Assembly (NCBI GenBank): GCA_002491945.1
Contig: DKWX01000035.1
Coordinates: forward strand, 26,133-34,316
Source: Porphyromonadaceae bacterium UBA7141
GTDB lineage: Bacteria > Bacteroidota > Bacteroidia > Bacteroidales > Muribaculaceae
Reading direction: 5' to 3'
DNA length: 8,184 nt
Part shown: one piece after another, positions 1 to 6,232 of the stretch
Layout of the letters: every line of letters starts with the position of its first letter
How positions within the stretch are numbered: the stretch's first letter is position 1
Made by a program: the position numbers and the translations under genes
Notes under the pieces: model-generated
What the model was told of the DNA's origin: nothing
Database searches by the model: none
What the model saw: the letters and a program-made list of their open reading frames with translations, nothing else

Positions 1-268
1 TGCTTTATAAAAAGTAATGACTGCCGGTATTATTAGAAGGCTATTTGATGAATAAGCTTCTCTTGATTATTATAGTGTTATTTTACTTTCATTTGCAAAT
101 ATATGTACTAATATTGATAATCACAAAAAAAATTAGAGTTAATTTACATAAATCAACACAATGAGAGCAATGACGGATGTTCACCCAGACTCAATATGAA
201 CTCACATCCGGGAAGTGTTATAGATATATTCGTTCTAAATGAAATGTGACGAGGGGCCGTCTGCAGGG
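1..268. other. AT-rich intergenic region left of the lipoprotein gene
   Basis: I see no credible coding sequence here. The stretch is strongly AT-rich and follows the end of the lipoprotein gene. It holds a perfect consensus promoter on the minus strand (96-127) pointing out of the window. It also has an imperfect inverted repeat: CGGATG at 174-179 pairs with CATCCG at 205-210, and TTCA at 180-183 with TGAA at 197-200, leaving a four-base bulge. That repeat has no T-tract on either side, so I do not call it a terminator. On the minus strand the only ATG after the promoter (92) runs into a stop after four codons, so the gene served by the promoter must start beyond the window edge. Confidence 0.6.
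96..127 (-). promoter_or_regulatory. Consensus Bacteroidetes promoter pointing out of the window
   Basis: On the minus strand TTTG (124-127) is followed after 20 bp by TATATTTG (96-103). This is an exact match to the known Bacteroides primary sigma factor promoter, a -33 TTTG and a -7 TAnnTTTG. Transcription would start near 89 and run leftward. The -7 box overlaps the 10-bp palindrome ATTTGCAAAT (91-100). The gene it drives is not visible. Confidence 0.55.
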
Positions 269-282
269 TTACTGCAGACGGC
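256..282 (-). terminator. Hairpin at the end of the lipoprotein gene, stop codon in the loop
   Basis: A perfect 11-bp GC-rich stem (GCCGTCTGCAG at 256-266, CTGCAGACGGC at 272-282) closes a five-base loop. The TAA stop of the lipoprotein gene (269-271) lies in that loop, so the 5' arm encodes the last residues, Arg-Leu-Gln. Position and stability suggest a transcript end, but no clear T-tract follows on the minus strand. It may therefore be a weak terminator or a 3'-end stabilising hairpin. Confidence 0.5.
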
Positions 283-2296
283 TTGAGGGGAATTGATTGT
301 AGAAATCATTCTCCTCGTCCTCCTCTTCTTCTTCGGAGTTCTTATTATTGTTGTTGCGCTCGTTCTTGCGTGGTGTGGGCTTGTTTTTGAGCAGGGTCGA
401 GGGTTTCATCTCGTCGGCCGGGGTGTCGAACACGCGCCAGGTCTCTTCCTTGTTCCAGTTCTGTTTTACGGATATGGATTTCGGATAGTAGAAGGCGGGT
501 TCGGGCTGGCGCCCTTCGAGGATGTCGCCCGAGTCCCAGCGGCCGTTGCCGTTGAGGTCGGCCACGATGCGGAAGTAGAACTTGCCGGGCTGCAGATTGT
601 TGAATCTCACGCGCCCTCCTTCGAGAGGCATACGGCGTGTCGGCGCATCCGACTGGCTCAGGATTTCCACAAATGCCGGAAGCGCGGCGGGCCAGTCGGC
701 CACATTCAGTATCAGCGAACAGTATTCCTTTTCGGCCTTTGTGCTGAATTCCTGACTGAACGGAGCCGTAGAGAGACCGTAGATGCTCTCCATGGCGAGG
801 GTATCGGCCGAAAGGCGGTATTTAGTGCCGTATTTCCACGGGCGCTCGATGCGGTACAGGCGCGGATTGAGCGAATCGCGTTGCAGACAGGGGCGCCCGG
901 TGTCGGTCCAGAGGGTATCCACGAGTTCTTCGAGCCGGAACGCCGCCGAGTCCAGGCGTGCTAAAGGTGCGTCCGTCTGAATCAGCAGCGGGCGGTCGAC
1001 ATCGAGCTGACTGCTGACCAGACTGTACTGCATCAATTTTACAGGCGGCGGGGTAGTATCGGCCTCCGCCTCCTTCTTTTTCTTGTCGGCCTTGGGAGCC
1101 TTCGGTTTGCGGGGACGGTCGGTGGTGAGCCGCAGCGTGTCGCTCACGGTAATGTAGCGGCTCAGTGAGTCGAGTTTCTGATACCCCACGGCCAGACGCA
1201 GCGTGTCGGTAGCGATGATGCGCGGATCCTTGATCCATAGCGAGATGGTATCGGCCCCTTCGGAGCGCTCCATCACATACCAGTCGGCGGCATCATCGAT
1301 TCCGGCAAGCGCGAAAGTGGGTGCGGGGCGGTTGGGAGCATTGAACACCAGATTGATGCGTGTGGAGTCCTGACGTGTATACGAACTTACAAACTGCTGT
1401 TTCCTGTCGGTCAGAAACGAGCGGAGCAGCAGGTCGTTGGGAAGGAAAACGGTGCGCGGGCGGGTGACGATGCTGTCGACTGTGCCGAGTTTGGTATTGA
1501 AGATGGTATCGGTGGCGGTGGTGCTTTCGGAGTATGGCTCTACCACCGTTTCATAGAAAGCCATCTCCTCTTCGGGGGAGGAGAAGAGATAGTCGGAATT
1601 GGTGTCGTCAAGGGCATAGACGCGGTAACGTCCGGGAGCCAGCCCCTCGATAGAGAAGCGTCCGCGGTCGTCGGTGTGGGCCACGCGGTCAAACATCCGG
1701 TGGAATATTGCGGGGAGATCCTGCATATTGGCCGTAGTGTCGGATAGCGGGGGGAGCGGGCGCACGTCGGGTATCATCACCGAGTCGGCATCGTAGGCCA
1801 CGCGGTGCACGCCTACGATCTTGGACTGCATCGGTTCCATACCTAAGGCCGAGAGCACGCGTCCGGCGATGCGCAGCGAGTCGACCACCGGACCGGTGGA
1901 AAACGTATATGAGAAATTCACCAGCGGATTCGCCTCATTGTTATCCTCGATGGCATCGGCGAAATTGATGGTATAAGTGGTATTCGGGAGCAGCGAATCG
2001 GTGAAGCTCACCGTTACGCGTCGCCCCTGCGAGGCCACACGCGGAACGCTTTTCGACGGAGGCGACACCACCACCTTCTGCATGGCATCCTTTACATTTA
2101 CCAATTCATCGAAATCTATATTGACCTTATCGGCAGAGAGGGGCACATTTGCCGAGTTCGGAGCGGGATTAGCGCGCACGAATCTTGGCGGCTGCTCATC
2201 ACGGGCACCCCCCGAAGGATTGCCGATGCTGGCGCAGGCAGCGGCCAGCAACGCCACTGTCGCGAGCAGTGCGATATGAAGAGAATTCCATTTCAT
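269..2296 (-). CDS. Ig-like domain lipoprotein (SbsA/Big_5-type) with carboxypeptidase-regulatory-like modules
   Basis: Predicted periplasmic lipoprotein of 675 residues; its exact role is unknown. The start at ATG 2296 gives a signal peptide with a hydrophobic core ending in LLAAAC, so Cys21 is the likely lipidated residue. It lacks acidic residues just after the Cys, the usual Bacteroidetes surface-export signal, so I infer a periplasm-facing protein. Residues about 37-136 resemble a bacterial Ig-like (Big_5) domain (PPRFVRANPAPNSANVPLS, FSYTFSTG). About 140-240 resemble a carboxypeptidase-regulatory beta-sandwich (DDRGRFSIEGLAPGRYRVYA). A Lys/Pro-rich linker (PRKPKAPKADKKKKEAEAD) follows mid-protein. 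A second such module near the C-terminus contains the calcium-loop-like DLNGNGRWDSGD (about 580-591). The tail is low complexity (NNNN, then a run of Glu/Asp). A GTG at 2332 would add 12 residues; I prefer the ATG because it gives a normal signal peptide and because a -7 promoter box lies between the two. Terminators on both sides suggest a single-gene unit. Confidence 0.85.
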   Translation of the reverse strand: MKWNSLHIALLATVALLAAACASIGNPSGGARDEQPPRFVRANPAPNSANVPLSADKVNIDFDELVNVKDAMQKVVVSPPSKSVPRVASQGRRVTVSFTDSLLPNTTYTINFADAIEDNNEANPLVNFSYTFSTGPVVDSLRIAGRVLSALGMEPMQSKIVGVHRVAYDADSVMIPDVRPLPPLSDTTANMQDLPAIFHRMFDRVAHTDDRGRFSIEGLAPGRYRVYALDDTNSDYLFSSPEEEMAFYETVVEPYSESTTATDTIFNTKLGTVDSIVTRPRTVFLPNDLLLRSFLTDRKQQFVSSYTRQDSTRINLVFNAPNRPAPTFALAGIDDAADWYVMERSEGADTISLWIKDPRIIATDTLRLAVGYQKLDSLSRYITVSDTLRLTTDRPRKPKAPKADKKKKEAEADTTPPPVKLMQYSLVSSQLDVDRPLLIQTDAPLARLDSAAFRLEELVDTLWTDTGRPCLQRDSLNPRLYRIERPWKYGTKYRLSADTLAMESIYGLSTAPFSQEFSTKAEKEYCSLILNVADWPAALPAFVEILSQSDAPTRRMPLEGGRVRFNNLQPGKFYFRIVADLNGNGRWDSGDILEGRQPEPAFYYPKSISVKQNWNKEETWRVFDTPADEMKPSTLLKNKPTPRKNERNNNNKNSEEEEEDEENDFYNQFPSSRLQ

Positions 2297-2301
2297 GACT
2301 G

Positions 2302-2309
2302 CAAATTTA
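2302..2309 (-). promoter_or_regulatory. -7 box (TAAATTTG) immediately before the lipoprotein start
   Basis: TAAATTTG matches the Bacteroidetes -7 consensus TAnnTTTG and lies only five bases before ATG 2296. The -33 region, at 19-22 bp spacing, lacks TTTG. The box is embedded in a 16-bp sequence (2301-2316) that occurs identically in the tRNA-Arg promoter (8062-8077), which supports a promoter function. Transcription would start at or next to the ATG, giving a leaderless or nearly leaderless mRNA. Confidence 0.45.
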
Positions 2310-2345
2310 GCGATTTGCCTCCATTCTACCACCAGTTAAGTCAAG

Positions 2346-2382
2346 AAAAAGCATCCGGCATCCGGGAAGTCAGACGCCGGAT
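2346..2382 (-). terminator. Intrinsic terminator after the small secreted-protein gene
   Basis: On the minus strand ATCCGGC (2376-2382) pairs with GCCGGAT (2353-2359); two more pairs lie beyond one mismatch, and the loop is about 10 nt. After two further bases comes a run of five T (2346-2350). This is a usual Rho-independent layout, 30 bp after the stop of the 2412-2978 gene, and it separates that gene from the lipoprotein gene. Confidence 0.65.
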
Positions 2383-2411
2383 TCCTGTAGGGTTCGGTTA
2401 AGATAGCGGTA

Positions 2412-2978
2412 TTAATTCTTTGGTTTCTTGTCAGGAGCCCATGATGTGCCTTTGAAAATCAGGTTGAATACGAATCCCGGCATCGGATTGATTTTCGTTC
2501 CGAAATAATTCATATTGATCTCGCCGGTCTGAAGCATCCGGTAATTATCGGGTGTCATAGTGCCGTAGAGTGCCAAAACATCGCCGTACACATTCCGTGA
2601 CCAGAATACAAGAATCTCCAGCATATCATCGTTGCCGGGCATAGGAGCGCAGAACAATTCAAATACATTGAAATCGTTGAAAGAGCCGATAGTGTTCAGA
2701 TTCTCGGGAATCGAATTTATTATGTCGTTCACCGGATTGAACACTTCCTGAAATTCCTGTGCCTGGCCATCCACATGGGTCCCCCATATTTCCAGCTTCT
2801 CAAAAGGAATATTACTTTCAAATTCAGTAATCAGTTTACGAGCGTCATCGCCGTATAGCATATTGCCTACTGATTCAGTCTTACAGATCTTCTCAAAATA
2901 CGGGCGAAGGGTCTGTGCGTCAGCTTGAATGCTGAGTATGCTGATTATCAGCATGAAGAATAGTACCGGTCTTTTCAT
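2412..2978 (-). CDS. Small secreted hypothetical protein (188 aa)
   Basis: I do not recognise this family. The protein starts MKRPVLFFMLIISILS and has a clear Sec signal peptide ending Ala-Asp-Ala before Gln22, an AxA type I site; mature proteins starting with Gln are common in Bacteroidetes. The mature part is about 167 residues, rich in Asn, Phe, Met and acidic residues. It has no further membrane segment and just two cysteines (Cys32 and Cys110), which could form one disulfide. A Pro/Lys-rich end (APDKKPKN) closes it. The ATG at 2978 is the natural start because the signal peptide begins there. The DNA is visibly less GC-rich than the neighbouring genes, suggesting a fast-evolving or acquired gene. 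It appears to be monocistronic, with a weak promoter candidate at 3025-3032 and its own terminator. The role is unknown, and I infer an envelope location. Confidence 0.75.
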   Translation of the reverse strand: MKRPVLFFMLIISILSIQADAQTLRPYFEKICKTESVGNMLYGDDARKLITEFESNIPFEKLEIWGTHVDGQAQEFQEVFNPVNDIINSIPENLNTIGSFNDFNVFELFCAPMPGNDDMLEILVFWSRNVYGDVLALYGTMTPDNYRMLQTGEINMNYFGTKINPMPGFVFNLIFKGTSWAPDKKPKN

Positions 2979-3024
2979 AGTATTCTAATTTTAGATTTCA
3001 TTATTCTGCGGATTCCCGATGCTT

Positions 3025-3032
3025 GAAATGTA
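3025..3032 (-). promoter_or_regulatory. Candidate -7 box for the small secreted-protein gene
   Basis: TACATTTC differs from TAnnTTTG at the last base. It is preceded by AAATCGCT, the same bases found upstream of the -7 boxes of the lipoprotein gene and tRNA-Arg, though shifted by one base. No good -33 TTTG is present at the proper distance. The predicted leader is about 40 nt. Confidence 0.3.
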
Positions 3033-3040
3033 AGCGATTT

Positions 3041-3090
3041 CCTCAGAGTCAATCTCCATTAAAATTATGGCATATGAAATTCCTCTGAGG
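3041..3090. repeat. Nested inverted repeat upstream of the small secreted-protein gene
   Basis: CCTCAGAG (3041-3048) and CTCTGAGG (3083-3090) form outer arms. Inside them CCAT (3056-3059) and ATGG (3067-3070) form a second pair. The structure overlaps the expected -33 region of the next promoter, so it could be an operator or a cruciform; this role is inference. Confidence 0.35.
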
Positions 3091-3195
3091 TCGGATGGCC
3101 ATCTACGTTACCGCTTCAGGTATGTATCTATATGCCAAAACCCATAATGAGTCTTTTCATTGAGAAAGTTTAGACAGCTTTTAAAATATATACAG

Positions 3196-3234
3196 TGCAG
3201 CCACAAAAAAGTTTAGAACCTTTTTGTGGCTGCA
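3196..3234. repeat. Perfect 14-bp inverted repeat (hairpin or MITE-like palindrome)
   Basis: TGCAGCCACAAAAA (3196-3209) and its exact reverse complement (3221-3234) flank an 11-bp centre, in which GTT (3211-3213) pairs with AAC (3217-3219). The hairpin therefore continues past one mismatch to a three-base loop. It reads the same on both strands. The A/T runs lie inside the stem rather than after it, so it is not a classical intrinsic terminator. A secondary or bidirectional terminator, or a small mobile palindrome, are the alternatives. Confidence 0.6.
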
Positions 3235-3288
3235 TTTAATTGAGATAAAGTATGATTGAGTAATATCAAAGGTTATTTGAACCCAATA

Positions 3289-3326
3289 GAAGTTGCTAAT
3301 TGCACTTGGCGGTGATAAGGAGGCGG
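3289..3326 (-). repeat. Diverged duplicate of the 3' end of the iron-sulfur subunit gene
   Basis: This 38-bp stretch aligns without gaps to 3399-3436, the true end of the iron-sulfur subunit gene, at an offset of 110 bp with 30 of 38 positions identical, including 12 in a row (TGCACTTGGCGG on the plus strand). Read on the minus strand it encodes LLITAKCN then TAG, against HFIAAKCKE then TAA in the real gene. It lies just past the operon terminator and looks like a decayed partial duplication or recombination scar. Confidence 0.6.
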
Positions 3327-3331
3327 GGAGG

Positions 3332-3373
3332 AAAAGACAGCCGCGGCAAGCGGTGAAGCTTATCGCGGCTGTC
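3332..3373 (-). terminator. Intrinsic terminator of the complex II operon
   Basis: GACAGCCGCG (3364-3373) pairs perfectly with CGCGGCTGTC (3336-3345). Within the 18-nt loop AAGC and GCTT add a further short stem. On the minus strand the structure is followed by TTTTCCTCC. It starts 29 nt after the stop of the iron-sulfur subunit gene, as expected for a Rho-independent terminator. Confidence 0.8.
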
Positions 3374-3402
3374 GGTATGGGAAGTGTAGGGGGTGACCGG
3401 AG

Positions 3403-4158
3403 TTACTCCTTGCACTTGGCGGCGATGAAGTGGCGGTTCATGCGGCCGATGTTGTAGAGCTTGATGTTCTTGGGGCACTCGGCGGAGCAGGCACCGGTGT
3501 TGGTGCAGTTGCCGAAGCCGAGTTCGTCCATCTTGGCCACCATGGCGCGCACGCGGCGGTCCTTCTCCACGGCGCCCTGGGGGAGCAGAGCGAGTTGGCT
3601 GATCTTGGCCGACACGAAGAGCATGGCCGAACCGTTCTTACATGCTGCCACACATGCACCGCAGCCGATGCAGCTGGCCGAGTCCATCGACTCGTCGGCG
3701 TTGACCTTCGAGATCGGGAGGTCGTTGGCATCCTGGGCGCCGCCGCAGTTGAAGCTGACGTATCCGCCGGCCTGCTGGATTTTGTCGAACGCGTTGCGGT
3801 CGACCATCAGGTCCTTGATAACCGGGAAAGCAGCCGAACGCCAGGGTTCCACAGTGATGGTCTCGCCATCCTTGAAGCGGCGCATGTAGAGCTGACAGGT
3901 AGTGGCACCTGTAGCCGGGCCGTGCGGGTGGCCGTTGATATAGAGCGAGCACATGCCGCAGATACCCTCGCGGCAGTCGTGGTCGAATACGATGGGCTCC
4001 TCATGATTCTCCACGAGCTGCTCGTTGAGGATGTCAAGAGTTTCGAGGAAGGAAGTGTCAGGGGTAGTCTCGACATTCATATAAGTCTTAAACTCGCCCT
4101 TCTCCCGAGGTCCGGCCTGACGCCACACCTTGAGATTGACTTTCATTATATCATCCAT
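3403..4158 (-). CDS. sdhB/frdB: Succinate dehydrogenase/fumarate reductase iron-sulfur subunit
   Basis: Electron-relay subunit of complex II, linking FAD in the catalytic subunit to haem and menaquinone in the membrane subunit; it acts on the cytoplasmic face. All cluster ligands are visible in the 251 residues. The [2Fe-2S] site is Cys62, Cys67, Cys70 and Cys88 (DCREGICGMC, then TTC). The second domain has Cys163, Cys166, Cys169 and Cys173 (SCIGCGACVAAC) plus Cys218, Cys224 and Cys228 (NCTNTGACSAECP). Their spacing matches the [4Fe-4S] and [3Fe-4S] clusters of the family (Cys173, 218 and 224 holding the 3Fe cluster). Length is typical. It follows the flavoprotein gene after 29 bp that are rich in CA repeats, with no Shine-Dalgarno site. 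Met5 (4146) is a possible alternative start. The end of the gene is partly duplicated 110 bp downstream. Sequence alone does not fix whether oxidation or reduction is the main direction. Confidence 0.96.
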   Translation of the reverse strand: MDDIMKVNLKVWRQAGPREKGEFKTYMNVETTPDTSFLETLDILNEQLVENHEEPIVFDHDCREGICGMCSLYINGHPHGPATGATTCQLYMRRFKDGETITVEPWRSAAFPVIKDLMVDRNAFDKIQQAGGYVSFNCGGAQDANDLPISKVNADESMDSASCIGCGACVAACKNGSAMLFVSAKISQLALLPQGAVEKDRRVRAMVAKMDELGFGNCTNTGACSAECPKNIKLYNIGRMNRHFIAAKCKE

Positions 4159-4187
4159 TGTGTTGTCTGTGTGTGTTTTAGAGAGGT

Positions 4188-6215
4188 TTATGACTTATAG
4201 TTACGTGTCTGCACCTTGATGGCTTCATAATGCAGGGGTTCCTTGATCAGCTCGGGGGCCTTGTCGTCGCTTCCCTGATAGTCCCAACAGCTCACGTAGA
4301 AGCAGTTCTGGTCGTCGCGCTTTGCCTCGCCCTCTTCGGTCTGGTACTCCTCGCGGAAGTGACCGCCGCATGATTCGTTGCGGCTCAGAGCGTCGTAGGC
4401 TATCAGTTCGCCCATTGTGATGAAGTCGTTGAGACGGAAAGCCTTGTCGAGCTCCACGTTCATACCCTCTGCCGAGCCGGGGATGTAGACATTGGTGTCG
4501 AAGTCATGGCGGATTTCCTTGATTTTCTTCAGGGCCTCCTCAAGGCTCTCCTTGGTGCGGGCCATACCTACGTTGTCCCACATCACGCGCCCGAGTTCCT
4601 TATGGATGGAGTCGACAGAGCGCTGTCCCTGGATACTCATCAGACGGTCCATCTTGGCCTGGCATTCAGCCTCGGCCTTTGCGAACTCCGGGAGGTCGGT
4701 AGAGAAATGGGGCACTGAGATCTGGTCGCTCAGATAGTTCTGGATAGTGTAGGGGAGTACGAAATAACCGTCGGCCAGACCCTGCATCAGCGCCGATGCG
4801 CCGAGACGGTTGGCACCGTGGTCGGAGAAGTTGCACTCACCGATGGCGAAGAGACCCTTCACGGAAGTCTGGAGCTCATAGTCAACCCAGATGCCGCCCA
4901 TGGTATAGTGGATGGCCGGGAAGATCATCATCGGGTTGTAGTACTTCACGCCGTCCTTCTCGCAGGCGAGTTCGCCGGGATTTACGTCGGTGATTTCCTC
5001 ATACATATCGAAGAGGTTGCCGTAGCGCTGGCGCACCACATCGATGCCGAGGCGGTTGATGGCCTCCGAGAAATCAAGGAATACAGCCAGACCTGTGTTA
5101 TTGACACCGAATCCCTTGTCGCAGCGCTCCTTTGCGGCACGCGAGGCCACGTCGCGGGGCACAAGGTTGCCGAATGCCGGATAGCGGCGCTCCAGATAAT
5201 AGTCGCGCTCCTCCTCGGGGATGTCGCTGCCCTTGATCTGGCCCGACTGCAGCCTGCGTGCGTCCTCGATGTTCTTCGGCACCCAGATGCGGCCGTCGTT
5301 ACGCAGCGACTCCGACATAAGGGTCAGCTTCGACTGCTTGTCGCCGTGCACGGGGATACAGGTGGGGTGGATCTGCACGAAAGCAGGGTTGGCGAAATAG
5401 GCTCCCTTGCGGTAGCAGGCCATGGCGGCCGATACGTTGCACCCCATGGCGTTGGTGGAGAGAAAGTATGTGTTGCCGTAGCCGCCGGTGGCGATTACCA
5501 CAGCGTGGGCTGCGAAACGCTCGAATTTGCCTGTCACCAGGTTCTTGGCGATGATGCCGCGGGCGCGCTCCACGCCGTCTTTATCTTTGACGAGCACCAC
5601 ATCGTGCATCTCATAACGGTTGAAGCTCTTCACCTTGCCGAGCTGAATCTGGCGGTTGAGCGAAGAGTATGCGCCGAGCAGCAGCTGCTGTCCGGTCTGG
5701 CCCTTGGCGTAGAATGTGCGGCTCACCTGGGCGCCGCCGAACGAACGGTTGGCCAGCAGACCGCCGTATTCGCGGGCGAAGGGCACACCCTGGGCCACGC
5801 ACTGGTCGATGATATTGTTCGACACCTCGGCCAGACGGTATACATTGGCCTCACGGGCGCGATAGTCGCCACCCTTTACGGTATCATAGAAAAGACGGTA
5901 TACGGAGTCGCCGTCGTTCTGATAGTTCTTCGCTGCGTTGATACCGCCCTGAGCCGCAATCGAGTGGGCGCGGCGGGGAGAATCCTGGATGCAGAAATTG
6001 AGCACGTTGAAGCCCATTTCACCAAGAGTGGAGGCGGCCGAGGCACCTGCCAGACCCGTACCCACCACGATTACATCGAGCTTGCGCTTGTTGGCCGGGT
6101 TGACGAGTTTCTGGTGAGCCTTGTAATTGGTCCATTTCTCAGCGATAGGACCCTCCGGGATCTTGGAATCTGCCGGATTCATTGTTTTTACTTTCGTGAT
6201 ATCAATATTTTCCAT
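4188..6215 (-). CDS. sdhA/frdA: Succinate dehydrogenase/fumarate reductase flavoprotein subunit
   Basis: Catalytic subunit of complex II, interconverting fumarate and succinate with FAD on the cytoplasmic side. In the 675 residues, the dinucleotide fold VGTGLAGASAA is at 51-61. His84 (RRAHSIAAQGG) is in the place of the histidine that binds FAD covalently in this family. HPT is at 283-285, and Arg354 in VPRDVASRA matches the catalytic arginine. HYTMGG is at 436-441, and the FAD-contacting GANRLGASAL is at 467-476. SRNESCGGHFREEY near 611 belongs to the helical C-terminal domain. A stretch of about 45 residues before the FAD motif is longer than in proteobacterial enzymes; I recall similar ends in Bacteroidetes homologues. 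ATG 6215 lies 17 bp after the cytochrome b stop. Met12 at 6182 (MNPADSKIPEG) is an equally plausible start, giving 664 residues. In an anaerobe the likely physiological direction is fumarate reduction, which is inference. Confidence 0.97.
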   Translation of the reverse strand: MENIDITKVKTMNPADSKIPEGPIAEKWTNYKAHQKLVNPANKRKLDVIVVGTGLAGASAASTLGEMGFNVLNFCIQDSPRRAHSIAAQGGINAAKNYQNDGDSVYRLFYDTVKGGDYRAREANVYRLAEVSNNIIDQCVAQGVPFAREYGGLLANRSFGGAQVSRTFYAKGQTGQQLLLGAYSSLNRQIQLGKVKSFNRYEMHDVVLVKDKDGVERARGIIAKNLVTGKFERFAAHAVVIATGGYGNTYFLSTNAMGCNVSAAMACYRKGAYFANPAFVQIHPTCIPVHGDKQSKLTLMSESLRNDGRIWVPKNIEDARRLQSGQIKGSDIPEEERDYYLERRYPAFGNLVPRDVASRAAKERCDKGFGVNNTGLAVFLDFSEAINRLGIDVVRQRYGNLFDMYEEITDVNPGELACEKDGVKYYNPMMIFPAIHYTMGGIWVDYELQTSVKGLFAIGECNFSDHGANRLGASALMQGLADGYFVLPYTIQNYLSDQISVPHFSTDLPEFAKAEAECQAKMDRLMSIQGQRSVDSIHKELGRVMWDNVGMARTKESLEEALKKIKEIRHDFDTNVYIPGSAEGMNVELDKAFRLNDFITMGELIAYDALSRNESCGGHFREEYQTEEGEAKRDDQNCFYVSCWDYQGSDDKAPELIKEPLHYEAIKVQTRNYKS

Positions 6216-6232
6216 ATCGTCAGTGAAATGAT

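Larger units (their letters stand above)
2979..3402. other. 424-bp spacer between complex II and the small secreted-protein gene
   Basis: No gene is supported here. In minus-strand order it contains the complex II terminator (3332-3373), a diverged duplicate of the iron-sulfur gene end (3289-3326), a perfect palindrome (3196-3234), a nested inverted repeat (3041-3090) and a weak promoter candidate (3025-3032). A ten-codon minus-strand reading frame starting at 3160 (MKRLIMGFGI) begins with the same three residues as the small secreted protein but stops at once. Confidence 0.7.

Noticed and set aside
293..964. Plus-strand open frame of 223 codons with a hydrophobic N-terminus
   Set aside because: The apparent signal-like segment is the complement of the lipoprotein's Glu-rich tail, so it is a shadow of that gene.
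205..2370. 12-bp direct repeat CATCCGGGAAGT at 205-216 and 2359-2370 flanking the lipoprotein gene
   Set aside because: A 12-base match is expected by chance once or twice in 8 kb, and no mobile-element features accompany it.
3128..3160. Ten-codon minus-strand frame MKRLIMGFGI
   Set aside because: It begins like the small secreted protein, but it is too short to support a gene or a pseudogene.
3296..3478. Minus-strand 60-codon frame overlapping the iron-sulfur gene end
   Set aside because: It runs out of frame through the gene end and the terminator. Its last residues are open only because they lie in the vestigial duplicate.
3430..4200. Plus-strand open frame of 256 codons
   Set aside because: Antisense to the iron-sulfur subunit gene, with Ala/Val/His-rich mirrored composition and no recognisable domain.
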